DNA of 23,095 nt from an uncultured Blautia sp. (GTDB lineage Bacteria; Bacillota_A; Clostridia; Lachnospirales; Lachnospiraceae). The DNA lies in assembly GCA_905209435.1 (NCBI GenBank), contig CAJLTE010000048.1, positions 1 through 23,095 on the forward strand, in the 5' to 3' direction. Below, one piece after another: positions 13,007 through 20,043 of this stretch. A program made the position numbers and the translations under genes. Positions within the stretch are counted from its first letter, which is position 1. The number at the start of each line of letters is the position of its first letter. Under the pieces are notes generated by a model that worked only from the letters and a program-made list of their open reading frames with translations, did no database searches and was not told where the DNA came from.

Positions 13007-14974
13007 TTACTTGTTTTCTGCATCCATCTGTGCAAGCTGTTTTTTCAGATAGCGAAGCTGGCCGCCGCAGAGGACAACTTCTACTTCGTTATCGGACAAA
13101 TCAAGTTTTACCTGGAAGCTGAAGTCCTTGGTTGTATCTTTAACTGTTACAGTTCTGGTTGGAATCTGATCTAAGAGATTCTCAATTTCAAGATCATCAC
13201 CCTGGTCGATCTTATCGTAGTCTGCAGGATCTGCGAACAGCATTGGAATAATACCATGATTTACAAGGTTTCCTTTGTGGATACGGGCGATGCTCTTTGC
13301 AATAACACATTTCACGCCAAGGTACATTGGGTTAATGGCTGCATGTTCACGGGAGGAACCCTGTCCATAGTTCTCTCCGCCGATAATAATACTCTTGCCA
13401 AGTTCTTTGGCACGGGCTGCAAAGTCAGGTGCATAACGGTGGTAACAGTACTGGGACATTAACGGGATATTGGATCGCATGCTTGAGAACTCTGCACTTG
13501 CCGGTGTAATATCATCTGTAGAAATATTATCTCCGCCTTTTAAACTTACCGGAACTTTCAGATGCTGCTGTGGTTCATCCGGTACAGGAAGGAATTTAAT
13601 GTTTGGCCCGCGAACAATTTCCACTTTTTTTGCCTCTTCCGGATCCAATGGTTTGATGATCATGGAATCATCTACTTCGTAAACTTCCGGCTCATGGATT
13701 TCTGCGAGTTTCGTGATTTCATCACCCATGATTTCTTCTGCGGATGCAAAAGTTCCTTTGATGGCTGTTGCCGCTGCACTTTCCGGGCTTACCAGATAAA
13801 TTTTGGCATTTGGATTTCCGGCACGGCCTTTAAAGTTACGGTTGGAAGTACGGACTGCTATTCCTTCTGTAGCCGGTGTCTGACCAATGGCACAGCATGG
13901 ACCGCAGGAAATTTCCAGCATTCTTACGCCTGCATCCAGAAGCATGCTGATGTAGCCGTCACGGAGGAGTTCTTTGTAAGTCTGTCTGGAAGCAATGGCA
14001 CAGGTGCAACTTACGTTTTCGTTTACATGATGTCCCTGAAGTACAAGAGCTGCTTTTGCTACGTCGGCATAGCTTGTATTTGTACAGCTTCCGATAAATA
14101 CCTGCTGAACCGGTTTCCTTTCTACATCTTTCAGAGGAATTACGTTATCTGGCTGATGTGGACATGATACCAGTGGTTCCAGCTCGCTTAAGTTGATCTC
14201 GATGCGTTCATCATATTCTGCATCTTCATCAGGAAGAAGTTCTGTATAGGCCTCTTCTCTTCCCTGAGCTTTCAGGAATTTATGTACCTGTTCGTCTGCC
14301 GGGAAAATAGATGTTGTAGCACCAAGTTCAGCACCCATGTTTGTAATAGTTGCTCTCTGAGGGACTTCCAGTTTTGCAGCTCCCGGGCCTGTGTATTCAT
14401 ATACATTTCCAAGACCACCTTTGATGGTTACGCGGCGAAGCATTTCCAGGATTACTTCTTTTGCATTTACGCCTGGTTTTAATTCGCCTGTGAGGTGAAC
14501 ATTAATCACTCTCGGCATTTTCAGTCTCATTGGTACGCCTGTCATTGCAGTGGCCACGTCCATGCCGCCGACACCAATGCAGAGCATTCCAATAGAACCG
14601 CCATGAGGGGTATGGCTGTCACCGCCCATGCTGATTTTTCCAGGTGCTCCGAAGCGGGCTACATGTACTGTGTGACAGATACCGTTTCCAGGTCTGGAAA
14701 CATGTACTCCAAAGCGTTTAGCTGCAGACTGAAGATATATGTGATCATCCGGGGTCTTAAAGTCTACATAAAGAAGATTGTGGTCTAAATAGCTGACGCT
14801 GCATTCTGTGCGGATACGGTCGATGCCGATTGCCTCAAATGCCAGATAAGTCATAACTGCATTGATATCATGTGTTAAGGTCTGGTCAACTTTGATAAAT
14901 ACTTCTTCGCCCGGTATCATACTTCCGGACACGTAATGGGATTCAATGATTTTTCTGGTTAATGATCTGCCCAT
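13007..14974 (-). CDS. Aconitate hydratase, short type
   Basis: A 655-residue aconitase that would isomerise citrate to isocitrate through cis-aconitate. It is shorter than the 850-900-residue AcnA/AcnB proteins and belongs to the compact LeuC-LeuD-fused type common in Clostridia and archaea. Iron-sulfur ligands are present in GSCTNTS (about residue 297) and CGPCCAIGQTP (about 355-365). GGDSHTPHGGSIGML is the active-site signature, and the C-terminal swivel domain carries GQGSSREHAA with the catalytic serine region. GGAGG lies 8 nt before the ATG. It leads the operon with isocitrate dehydrogenase. A good TATAAT lies at 15064-15069 with a weak -35, and a cre-like site lies further upstream. 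Confidence 0.93.
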   Translation of the reverse strand: MGRSLTRKIIESHYVSGSMIPGEEVFIKVDQTLTHDINAVMTYLAFEAIGIDRIRTECSVSYLDHNLLYVDFKTPDDHIYLQSAAKRFGVHVSRPGNGICHTVHVARFGAPGKISMGGDSHTPHGGSIGMLCIGVGGMDVATAMTGVPMRLKMPRVINVHLTGELKPGVNAKEVILEMLRRVTIKGGLGNVYEYTGPGAAKLEVPQRATITNMGAELGATTSIFPADEQVHKFLKAQGREEAYTELLPDEDAEYDERIEINLSELEPLVSCPHQPDNVIPLKDVERKPVQQVFIGSCTNTSYADVAKAALVLQGHHVNENVSCTCAIASRQTYKELLRDGYISMLLDAGVRMLEISCGPCCAIGQTPATEGIAVRTSNRNFKGRAGNPNAKIYLVSPESAAATAIKGTFASAEEIMGDEITKLAEIHEPEVYEVDDSMIIKPLDPEEAKKVEIVRGPNIKFLPVPDEPQQHLKVPVSLKGGDNISTDDITPASAEFSSMRSNIPLMSQYCYHRYAPDFAARAKELGKSIIIGGENYGQGSSREHAAINPMYLGVKCVIAKSIARIHKGNLVNHGIIPMLFADPADYDKIDQGDDLEIENLLDQIPTRTVTVKDTTKDFSFQVKLDLSDNEVEVVLCGGQLRYLKKQLAQMDAENK

Positions 14975-15063
14975 TGGTAATGCCTCCTTGTGGTGAAATT
15001 ATCAGGATTGATATTTTGGTTTATTTTTGGGTTGTGGCTTTGTTTTGCTTTCCTTTGATTTGT

Positions 15064-15104
15064 ATTATAGTAGAATGGTGAAGGAAAATAAAATTGTATA
15101 AAAT
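15064..15104 (-). promoter_or_regulatory. Aconitase operon promoter with direct repeats
   Basis: On the minus strand TATAAT (15064-15069) is preceded at 17 nt by TTTATT, a weak -35. Two ATAAAAT copies (plus strand 15088-15094 and 15098-15104), one helical turn apart, cover the -35 area. A weak -35 with upstream repeats fits an activator-dependent promoter, for example a LysR target. Confidence 0.45.
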
Positions 15105-15183
15105 AATGGATATATTCCCAAATTGAATGCAGGATTGCCATGCGGAATGGTGGAAGAAATCATTAAACATTAATGGTAAGCTT

Positions 15184-15197
15184 TGAAAATGCTTTCA
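15184..15197. promoter_or_regulatory. CcpA cre-like site
   Basis: TGAAAATGCTTTCA matches the cre consensus TGWAANCGNTNWCA at every position except one (T for C at position 7), inside the longer palindrome CTTTGAAA-ATGC-TTTCAAAG (15181-15200). On the minus strand TTGAAA in this palindrome is 18 nt from ATTAAT, so it may also overlap a second aconitase promoter. In Bacillus, CcpA represses citrate-branch genes. Confidence 0.55.
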
Positions 15198-15229
15198 AAG
15201 TATTTGAGTTAAGATGGAAATATATTGAC

Positions 15230-15246
15230 ATTATCGAATTGATAAT
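15230..15246. promoter_or_regulatory. ATTATC-N5-GATAAT dyad
   Basis: A perfect inverted repeat with a five-base spacer (GAATT), overlapping a plus-strand TTGACA at 15225-15230. It lies between the GltD-like terminator and the cre-like site. It may be an operator; its partner is unknown. Confidence 0.3.
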
Positions 15247-15254
15247 ATAGAAAA

Positions 15255-15294
15255 TCCCAAACGATTCTTACATTTAGTTCGGAATCGTTTGGGA
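15255..15294 (-). terminator. Intrinsic terminator of the RraA-GltD-like operon
   Basis: TCCCAAACGATTC (15255-15267) and GAATCGTTTGGGA (15282-15294) pair perfectly over 13 bp. On the minus strand TTTTC follows. It lies 18 nt after the stop at 15313. Confidence 0.8.
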
Positions 15295-15312
15295 AATATG
15301 CTCCAGTTACTA

Positions 15313-16533
15313 TTAATCTAATTTTTCCATATACTGGATCATAGCCTCTGCTGCATGTTTTGCTGCTTCGACAGCATGAACAACTGTCTTAGAGCCATGC
15401 ACAACATCTCCGGCTGCAAACACGCCCTCTCTGGTTGTCATATAGTTTTCGTCTACAATCAAAAGGCCGCGCTCTGAACCCTCGAGACCAGTAGTGGTGC
15501 GGATGAGCTTTCTTCTTGGTCCCTGGCTGATGGAGATGATGGTGGAATCTGCAGGGATCAGTTCTTCCTCTTTTTCGCACCCGATCACCTTGTCGTTTTC
15601 ATCCAGGATAGAATTACAGAATACCGGCCCCTGTTCTGTGATACGTTTGATTTCTTTTCCGAAAACAAATTCTGCGCCGTCAAGCTGAGCGTAAGCTACT
15701 TCATGTGAGCTTGCTGCTACCCTTTTTCCTCTTGCATAAAGGGTCACATGTTGGGCACCGTTTCGCAGTGCGGTACGAGCTACATCCATAGCAGCATTTC
15801 CCATGCCGATAATAGCGACACGCTCTCCAAGATGATAAGCTCCAGGATTTGAAAGATAGTCAATGCCATAGTGGACATTTCCCAGACATTCGCCCTGAAT
15901 ACCAAGATTTCGGGGTTTCCAGGTTCCAGTGCCAATAAACACAGCATTATAACCATCACGGAACAGATCTTCAATTTTAAGAACTGCCCCAATGGTTGTA
16001 TTCGGACGGATCATAATACCCATTTCTGTCATTTTCTTTCTGTATCGTTCCAGGATTGTCTTTGGCAGACGAAATTCTGGAATGCCGTACTGCATGACTC
16101 CTCCAATTTTATCTTTCCATTCGAAAATGGTTACTCCGTATCCTTTTTGTGCCAGGATAATTGCTGCGGTCATACCTGCCGGGCCAGCACCGATCACTGC
16201 AACTTTCTTATCTTTTTTCTCTGCAGGAGTGACTTTCATTCGATCCAGATAGGTATCAGAAATATAGGTTTCAATACTGGAAAAATGTACCGGATTGCCC
16301 TTTCTGCCAAGAACGCAGTGACCTGCGCACTGCATTTCATGGTTACAGACAATGGAGCAGATGACAGACATGGGATTGTTTTCGAAGAGCTTCTCTCCGG
16401 CTTCCATGACCTGATTCTGTTTGAACATCTGGATGATCTGCGGAATTGGGGTATGAACCGGACATCCCTGCTGACATCCGGGTTTTTTACAGTTTAAGCA
16501 ACGGTTAGCTTCGTCTATAATATGTACTGACAT
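15313..16533 (-). CDS. GltD-like NAD(P)H flavoprotein (glutamate synthase small-subunit type)
   Basis: A 406-residue iron-sulfur flavoprotein of the glutamate synthase small-subunit family. C12, C15, C20 and C24 (CLNCKKPGC, then CPV) and a second Cys-rich stretch ending CAGHCVLG bind 4Fe-4S clusters. The FAD motif VIGAGPAGMTAA lies near residue 115, the NAD(P) motif IIGMGNAAMDVA near 245, and the closing FAD motif GVFAAGDVVHGS near 375. I chose the ATG at 16533, with GGAGG 9 nt upstream; a longer frame to 16692 would overlap the RraA gene and has no family homology. No large glutamate synthase subunit is in the window, so it may partner a distant GltB or act in an NfnB-like transhydrogenase. 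It sits 41 nt after the RraA-family gene. Confidence 0.88.
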   Translation of the reverse strand: MSVHIIDEANRCLNCKKPGCQQGCPVHTPIPQIIQMFKQNQVMEAGEKLFENNPMSVICSIVCNHEMQCAGHCVLGRKGNPVHFSSIETYISDTYLDRMKVTPAEKKDKKVAVIGAGPAGMTAAIILAQKGYGVTIFEWKDKIGGVMQYGIPEFRLPKTILERYRKKMTEMGIMIRPNTTIGAVLKIEDLFRDGYNAVFIGTGTWKPRNLGIQGECLGNVHYGIDYLSNPGAYHLGERVAIIGMGNAAMDVARTALRNGAQHVTLYARGKRVAASSHEVAYAQLDGAEFVFGKEIKRITEQGPVFCNSILDENDKVIGCEKEEELIPADSTIISISQGPRRKLIRTTTGLEGSERGLLIVDENYMTTREGVFAAGDVVHGSKTVVHAVEAAKHAAEAMIQYMEKLD

Positions 16534-16574
16534 TTTGGGAATCCTCCTTGATTCTGAAAAAATTTCTGTTCTTT

Positions 16575-17207
16575 TTAGTTCTCTGTATTCTCCGGGCGTA
16601 TTACTCTTGGCAGGATTTCTCCTGTTTCTTTCATCCTTTGAATAGTATATTGTTCGGCTTTTATTTTTGCGTCTGCTTTCTCCATAATCCATTCGGCATC
16701 CTTTGGTTTGATAACCAGAACGCCGTTACAGTCACCGATAATAAGGTCACCCGGACATACTTCTACACCGCCGCAGATAACTGGAACATTTAATTCGCCT
16801 TCTCTGGATTTACCTGCACTGCCAGGTGTTACGTTTCGGGCAAAAATCGGAAAGTCTGCCTCCCGACATCCTTCCAGATCACGAAAAGCTCCGTCTATTA
16901 CAATACCTTCCAGACCTTTCAGGTTTGCACAAATACTTCGATGGTCGCCCCAGTAAGATCCTGTTCCGAATCCCTGACCTGCCACTACCAGAACGTCTCC
17001 CGGTTCTGCCTGCAGGATTGCATCAGGAATGATACCGCTGATTCCTTTTGGGGGATAAATGGTAAAAGCCGGACCAACGATTTTCCGGTCAGATACCTGA
17101 CGGCGGATATGATAGTCCATGGTATGATAATCAACTACCCCATCGCATAGTTCTGAGGTTGTGTAATTCCTCAGACGTGCGATAATTTCTCTGAGCTGTT
17201 TGGTCAT
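16575..17207 (-). CDS. RraA-family protein (HMG aldolase / oxaloacetate decarboxylase type)
   Basis: A 210-residue member of the RraA / 4-hydroxy-4-methyl-2-oxoglutarate aldolase family. The key metal and substrate residues are present: GDHRS at 87-91 and R109-D110 in VIDGAFRDLEG, the family's G-D...R-D spacing. AFTIYPP and DVLVVAGQG also match. Family members cleave HMG or CHA and decarboxylate oxaloacetate with a divalent metal. A few others bind RNase E, which is unlikely here. GGAGG lies 8 nt before the ATG. It precedes the GltD-like gene in one operon between the TCA-branch genes, so oxaloacetate or a related keto acid is a plausible substrate. This cannot be settled from sequence. Confidence 0.82.
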   Translation of the reverse strand: MTKQLREIIARLRNYTTSELCDGVVDYHTMDYHIRRQVSDRKIVGPAFTIYPPKGISGIIPDAILQAEPGDVLVVAGQGFGTGSYWGDHRSICANLKGLEGIVIDGAFRDLEGCREADFPIFARNVTPGSAGKSREGELNVPVICGGVEVCPGDLIIGDCNGVLVIKPKDAEWIMEKADAKIKAEQYTIQRMKETGEILPRVIRPENTEN

Positions 17208-17345
17208 GATCTGTTCCTCCTTGGATAAAGTTTTTCTGAAAAATATAGAAACTGGAAATATTCTGCAGTGTTTATTACTATAGAATTATCATACCCCTGA
17301 CAGAACAGATTATAAAATTCATTAAAAGAATGAAGAAATAAAAAA

Positions 17346-17405
17346 ATCGCATATGCTGTCGTTCATACTCTATATGATCAGAATATAAAAAACAGTATAT
17401 GCGAT
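17346..17405 (-). terminator. Intrinsic terminator after the thioesterase
   Basis: On the minus strand ATCGCATATACTGT pairs with ACAGCATATGCGAT (one G-U or A-C position) and is followed by seven Ts then ATTT. The loop is long, 32 nt. It lies 38 nt after the stop at 17444. Between here and the RraA start (17221-17345) lies only that gene's promoter region, with no clear -35/-10. Confidence 0.7.
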
Positions 17406-17443
17406 AATTGGTCTGCCTGATTCATTTAAGATGTGCAGATGAA

Positions 17444-17923
17444 TCAAAATCCTTCCTGTCTGCGGACTTTCCAGAGTTTGGCTCGTTTTTGAGCAGCTTC
17501 ATTTTCAATCTGCTGAGTTACACCCTCAATGATAAGCCCCGGAACTTCGACAGGATTCTGATTCTCGTCTGTTCCAACCATTGTAAAATAAGCGCGGTTG
17601 ATCATAGTTCTGGTTCCGTCAAGAGCTTCGCAATAAGTATCAATACGGACCTCCATAGAAGAACGTCCTACATGAGTAAGCCTTCCGATCAGGACAATGG
17701 TATCATTTACTCTGGCTCCTGCTTTGAAATACATGTTATCGACAGCAACAGTCACTACGTTCATTTCCGCATGGCGTTTTGCAACAATTCCGGCAGTTTC
17801 GTCGATCCACGCGAGCAGTTGACCGCCAAATAAATAGCCGGCAGCGTTAAGACATTTCGGCATTAATAAATGGGACTGTTCTGTTAAGGAGTCTTCGACC
17901 CGTTTCATTCTTCTTTCTGACAT
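17444..17923 (-). CDS. Acyl-CoA thioesterase, hotdog fold (YciA/BACH type)
   Basis: A 159-residue single hotdog-domain protein of the acyl-CoA hydrolase family, which splits acyl-CoA to a free acid and CoA. The segment LFGGQLLAWIDETAGIVAKRH near residues 32-51 is the family helix with the catalytic Asp (D42). VDNMYFKAGARVND and VGRSSMEVRIDTYCEA follow as in YciA-like enzymes. GGAGA lies 7 nt before the chosen ATG at 17923. A longer frame to 18091 starts at TTG and has no family similarity in its first 56 codons. It is divergent from citrate synthase and is transcribed from an extended -10 promoter about 165 nt upstream. The physiological acyl-CoA is unknown. Confidence 0.87.
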   Translation of the reverse strand: MSERRMKRVEDSLTEQSHLLMPKCLNAAGYLFGGQLLAWIDETAGIVAKRHAEMNVVTVAVDNMYFKAGARVNDTIVLIGRLTHVGRSSMEVRIDTYCEALDGTRTMINRAYFTMVGTDENQNPVEVPGLIIEGVTQQIENEAAQKRAKLWKVRRQEGF

Positions 17924-18093
17924 TTCGTACTCTCCTTTTTCTGACGTACTTTTATATTTATCTGCTTTATTGGGATAATCCCGATAACAGGCAGCTTTTC
18001 TAGGCTGAATTTCTGTCAAGCCAATACTCACAGTTGAAGCAGATGATCTAATTGTAGCCTGACTTGATTCAGATATAAACTCAAAACACAAAT

Positions 18094-18102
18094 ATTATAG
18101 CA
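18094..18102 (-). promoter_or_regulatory. Extended -10 promoter of the thioesterase gene
   Basis: Minus-strand TGCTATAAT is a perfect extended -10 (TGN-TATAAT). No -35 is needed and none is evident. Transcription from here leaves a leader of about 165 nt before the thioesterase, in which a GGGAT-TA-TCCC mini-hairpin is the only structure seen. Confidence 0.6.
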
Positions 18103-18213
18103 CATTCTTTATATTTGTGGTATATTATATGAATATTTACCGTAAAAACAGCAAAAGTATATATAAAAGCCACCTTTACTCTGTAGAATTTTAATGCGTT
18201 ATCACTTTAATAT

Positions 18214-18237
18214 GATTGTACATAAAAAAATACAATC
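18214..18237. other. AT-rich hairpin in the divergent intergenic region
   Basis: GATTGTA and TACAATC pair perfectly over 7 bp around an A-rich loop. It lies between the thioesterase and citrate synthase promoters. It is too weak to call as a terminator. The rest of 18103-18243 shows no gene. Confidence 0.25.
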
Positions 18238-18243
18238 TTTAGC

Positions 18244-18272
18244 TTGCCTTTCCCTTCACTTTACTGTAAAAT
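18244..18272 (+). promoter_or_regulatory. Candidate citrate synthase promoter
   Basis: TTGCCT (18244-18249) and TAAAAT (18267-18272) are exactly 17 nt apart. Transcription would start near 18280, about 125 nt before the citrate synthase start, so the message would include the hairpin at 18309-18359. Confidence 0.5.
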
Positions 18273-18308
18273 CATTAAATAGGTAAAAATACAAATGTTC
18301 GCCATACC

Positions 18309-18359
18309 AAAACACTGATTGCAAGGACGTATCCGCTCTTCACTGTATCAGTGTTTTTT
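18309..18359 (+). terminator. Terminator-like hairpin in the citrate synthase leader (attenuator candidate)
   Basis: AAAACACTGAT (18309-18319) pairs with ATCAGTGTTTT (18347-18357), ending in a six-T run. A smaller local stem CACTG-TAT-CAGTG (18341-18353) shares the 3' arm, so two pairings compete. It lies downstream of the candidate promoter and 47 nt before the start codon, the position of a transcriptional attenuator. It could instead simply insulate the gene from upstream transcription. Confidence 0.55.
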
Positions 18360-18406
18360 AGCAGAAATGCCTACATAATAATCATGGGGAAATGAGGAAA
18401 GATATT

Positions 18407-19786
18407 ATGGAAAAACATGAAATGATGAGTCTGGAAGACTCCAAACAGCTTCGTGAAAGAATGAGATTCTTCGAACAGGAACTGCTCAAGAATCATCATA
18501 TCGATCCAAACCTGTATGTAGAATATGATGTAAAAAGAGGCCTTCGTGATTCAGCAGGTAAAGGTGTTCTGACAGGTCTTACAGAGATTTCTGATGTCAA
18601 TGGATATAACCTGATCAACGGAAGGCAGATTCCGGCAGATGGACGTTTATATTATCAGGGAATTAATGTACAGGATATTATCAGTGGTCTGAAGGGCAGG
18701 CGTTTTGGTTTCGAGGAAACTATTTATCTTCTGATCTTCGGTAAGCTTCCTGACAAAGATGAACTTGCAAGATTTCTGGATGTAATGTTCGATATGGAAG
18801 ATCTGGGCGGCCGTTTTGTTCGAGACGTCGTTATGAAGGGAACTAATGCAAACATTATGAATGCTATGCAGCGTTGTGTCCTCGCTCTTTATACATATGA
18901 TGACAACCCGGAGGATATTTCTCCAGAGAATGTACTTCGTCAGTCTCTGGAACTGATCGCAAAGCTTCCTGAAATTGCGGTATATTCTTATCATGCATAT
19001 CGTCATTTCCGTAAAGATGATACCTTATTTATCCGTAATCCGCAGAAAGGGCTTTCCCTCGCTGAGAACATCCTTCTTATGCTCCGTCCTGACGGACAAT
19101 ATACAGAACTGGAAGCGAAGGTTCTGGATATTGCACTGATTCTTCACGCAGAGCATGGTGGTGGTAACAACTCCACTTTTACTACTCATGTAGTAACTTC
19201 TTCAGGTACAGATACTTATTCTTCTACAGCTGCGTCTATCGGATCTTTGAAAGGACCGCGTCATGGTGGTGCAAATCTGAAAGTCCAGAATATGTTCGCT
19301 GATCTGAAAACAAATGTAGAACACTGGGATAATGAAGATGAGATCATTGACTATCTCCAGAAAGTACTGAATAAAGAAGCTTTTGACCATGCAGGACTCA
19401 TCTATGGTATGGGACATGCAGTTTATACACTCTCCGATCCCCGTGAAGTGATCCTGAAACGTTTTGCTCAGGCACTGGCTGAAGAGAAAGGAATGACAGA
19501 GGAATTTGAACTCTATGACAGAGTAGAAAATATCGCTGGCAAACTGATCATGGAACACAGAAAACTGTTCAAAAATGTCTGTGCTAATGTGGACTTCTAC
19601 AGCGGATTTGTTTACAGTATGCTTGGTATTCCGGAAGAATTATTTACTCCTATTTTCGCCATTGCGCGTATGCCTGGCTGGAGTGCTCATCGTCTGGAAG
19701 AACTGATCAATGCAAACAAGATCATCCGTCCTGCTTACAAGTATGTCGGACATCATACAGACTTTGTTGCTTTTGATGAAAGATAA
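18407..19786 (+). CDS. Citrate synthase
   Basis: A 459-residue Si-type citrate synthase condensing oxaloacetate and acetyl-CoA to citrate. The catalytic triad positions are clear: H286 in GPRHGGAN, H337 in GMGHAVYTLSDPR and D396 in NVDFYSG. H250 in LHAEHGGG and the arginines of ARMPGWSAHRLEE bind oxaloacetate. It is slightly longer than the usual 370-430 residues because of an N-terminal extension common in clostridial enzymes. I chose the ATG at 18407, with GAGG 9 nt upstream; the ATG at 18392 has its purine tract only 2 nt away. It is monocistronic on the plus strand with its own promoter, a terminator-like leader hairpin and a downstream terminator. With aconitase and IDH it makes 2-oxoglutarate. 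Confidence 0.95.
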   Translation: MEKHEMMSLEDSKQLRERMRFFEQELLKNHHIDPNLYVEYDVKRGLRDSAGKGVLTGLTEISDVNGYNLINGRQIPADGRLYYQGINVQDIISGLKGRRFGFEETIYLLIFGKLPDKDELARFLDVMFDMEDLGGRFVRDVVMKGTNANIMNAMQRCVLALYTYDDNPEDISPENVLRQSLELIAKLPEIAVYSYHAYRHFRKDDTLFIRNPQKGLSLAENILLMLRPDGQYTELEAKVLDIALILHAEHGGGNNSTFTTHVVTSSGTDTYSSTAASIGSLKGPRHGGANLKVQNMFADLKTNVEHWDNEDEIIDYLQKVLNKEAFDHAGLIYGMGHAVYTLSDPREVILKRFAQALAEEKGMTEEFELYDRVENIAGKLIMEHRKLFKNVCANVDFYSGFVYSMLGIPEELFTPIFAIARMPGWSAHRLEELINANKIIRPAYKYVGHHTDFVAFDER

Positions 19787-19802
19787 TATATGAGAAATAT
19801 AA

Positions 19803-19834
19803 ACTGGCTGCGGTTAATTCTGCAGTCAGTTTTT
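19803..19834 (+). terminator. Intrinsic terminator of citrate synthase
   Basis: ACTGGCTGC (19803-19811) pairs with GCAGTCAGT (19822-19830) with one G-U pair, followed by TTTTT with the last stem base. It lies 17 nt after the stop. Confidence 0.85.
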
Positions 19835-19867
19835 AGTCATAACAGAAAATTTTTTGATAAAATATGT

Positions 19868-19896
19868 TTGCATTTATTCTATGATATCTGTATAAT
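19868..19896 (+). promoter_or_regulatory. Candidate promoter of the serine hydrolase gene
   Basis: TTGCAT (19868-19873) and a perfect TATAAT (19891-19896) are separated by 17 nt. The leader to the start codon at 20044 would be about 140 nt and shows no strong structure. Confidence 0.55.
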
Positions 19897-20043
19897 TTAG
19901 AAAAATACATATACTTTATAATTTGATACCATGTAGTTTTATGATAACTCATTGTAAATAAGGAACAGCGATCCACTAATACTGATATTACCAGTGTTTT
20001 GTCGGATTGCTTTATTTATATCAGAAAAAGGAGGTATTTTATT

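Noticed and set aside
12440..13174. 244-residue plus-strand open frame across the aconitase-IDH junction
   Set aside because: It is antisense to two well-supported genes and has no ribosome binding site or recognisable domain.
15871..16497. 208-residue plus-strand open frame
   Set aside because: It is antisense to the GltD-like gene, with Cys/Phe-rich composition typical of reverse frames.
16534..16692. Upstream in-frame extension of the GltD-like gene
   Set aside because: It overlaps the RraA-family coding end, lacks an SD and is absent from the family; the ATG at 16533 has GGAGG.
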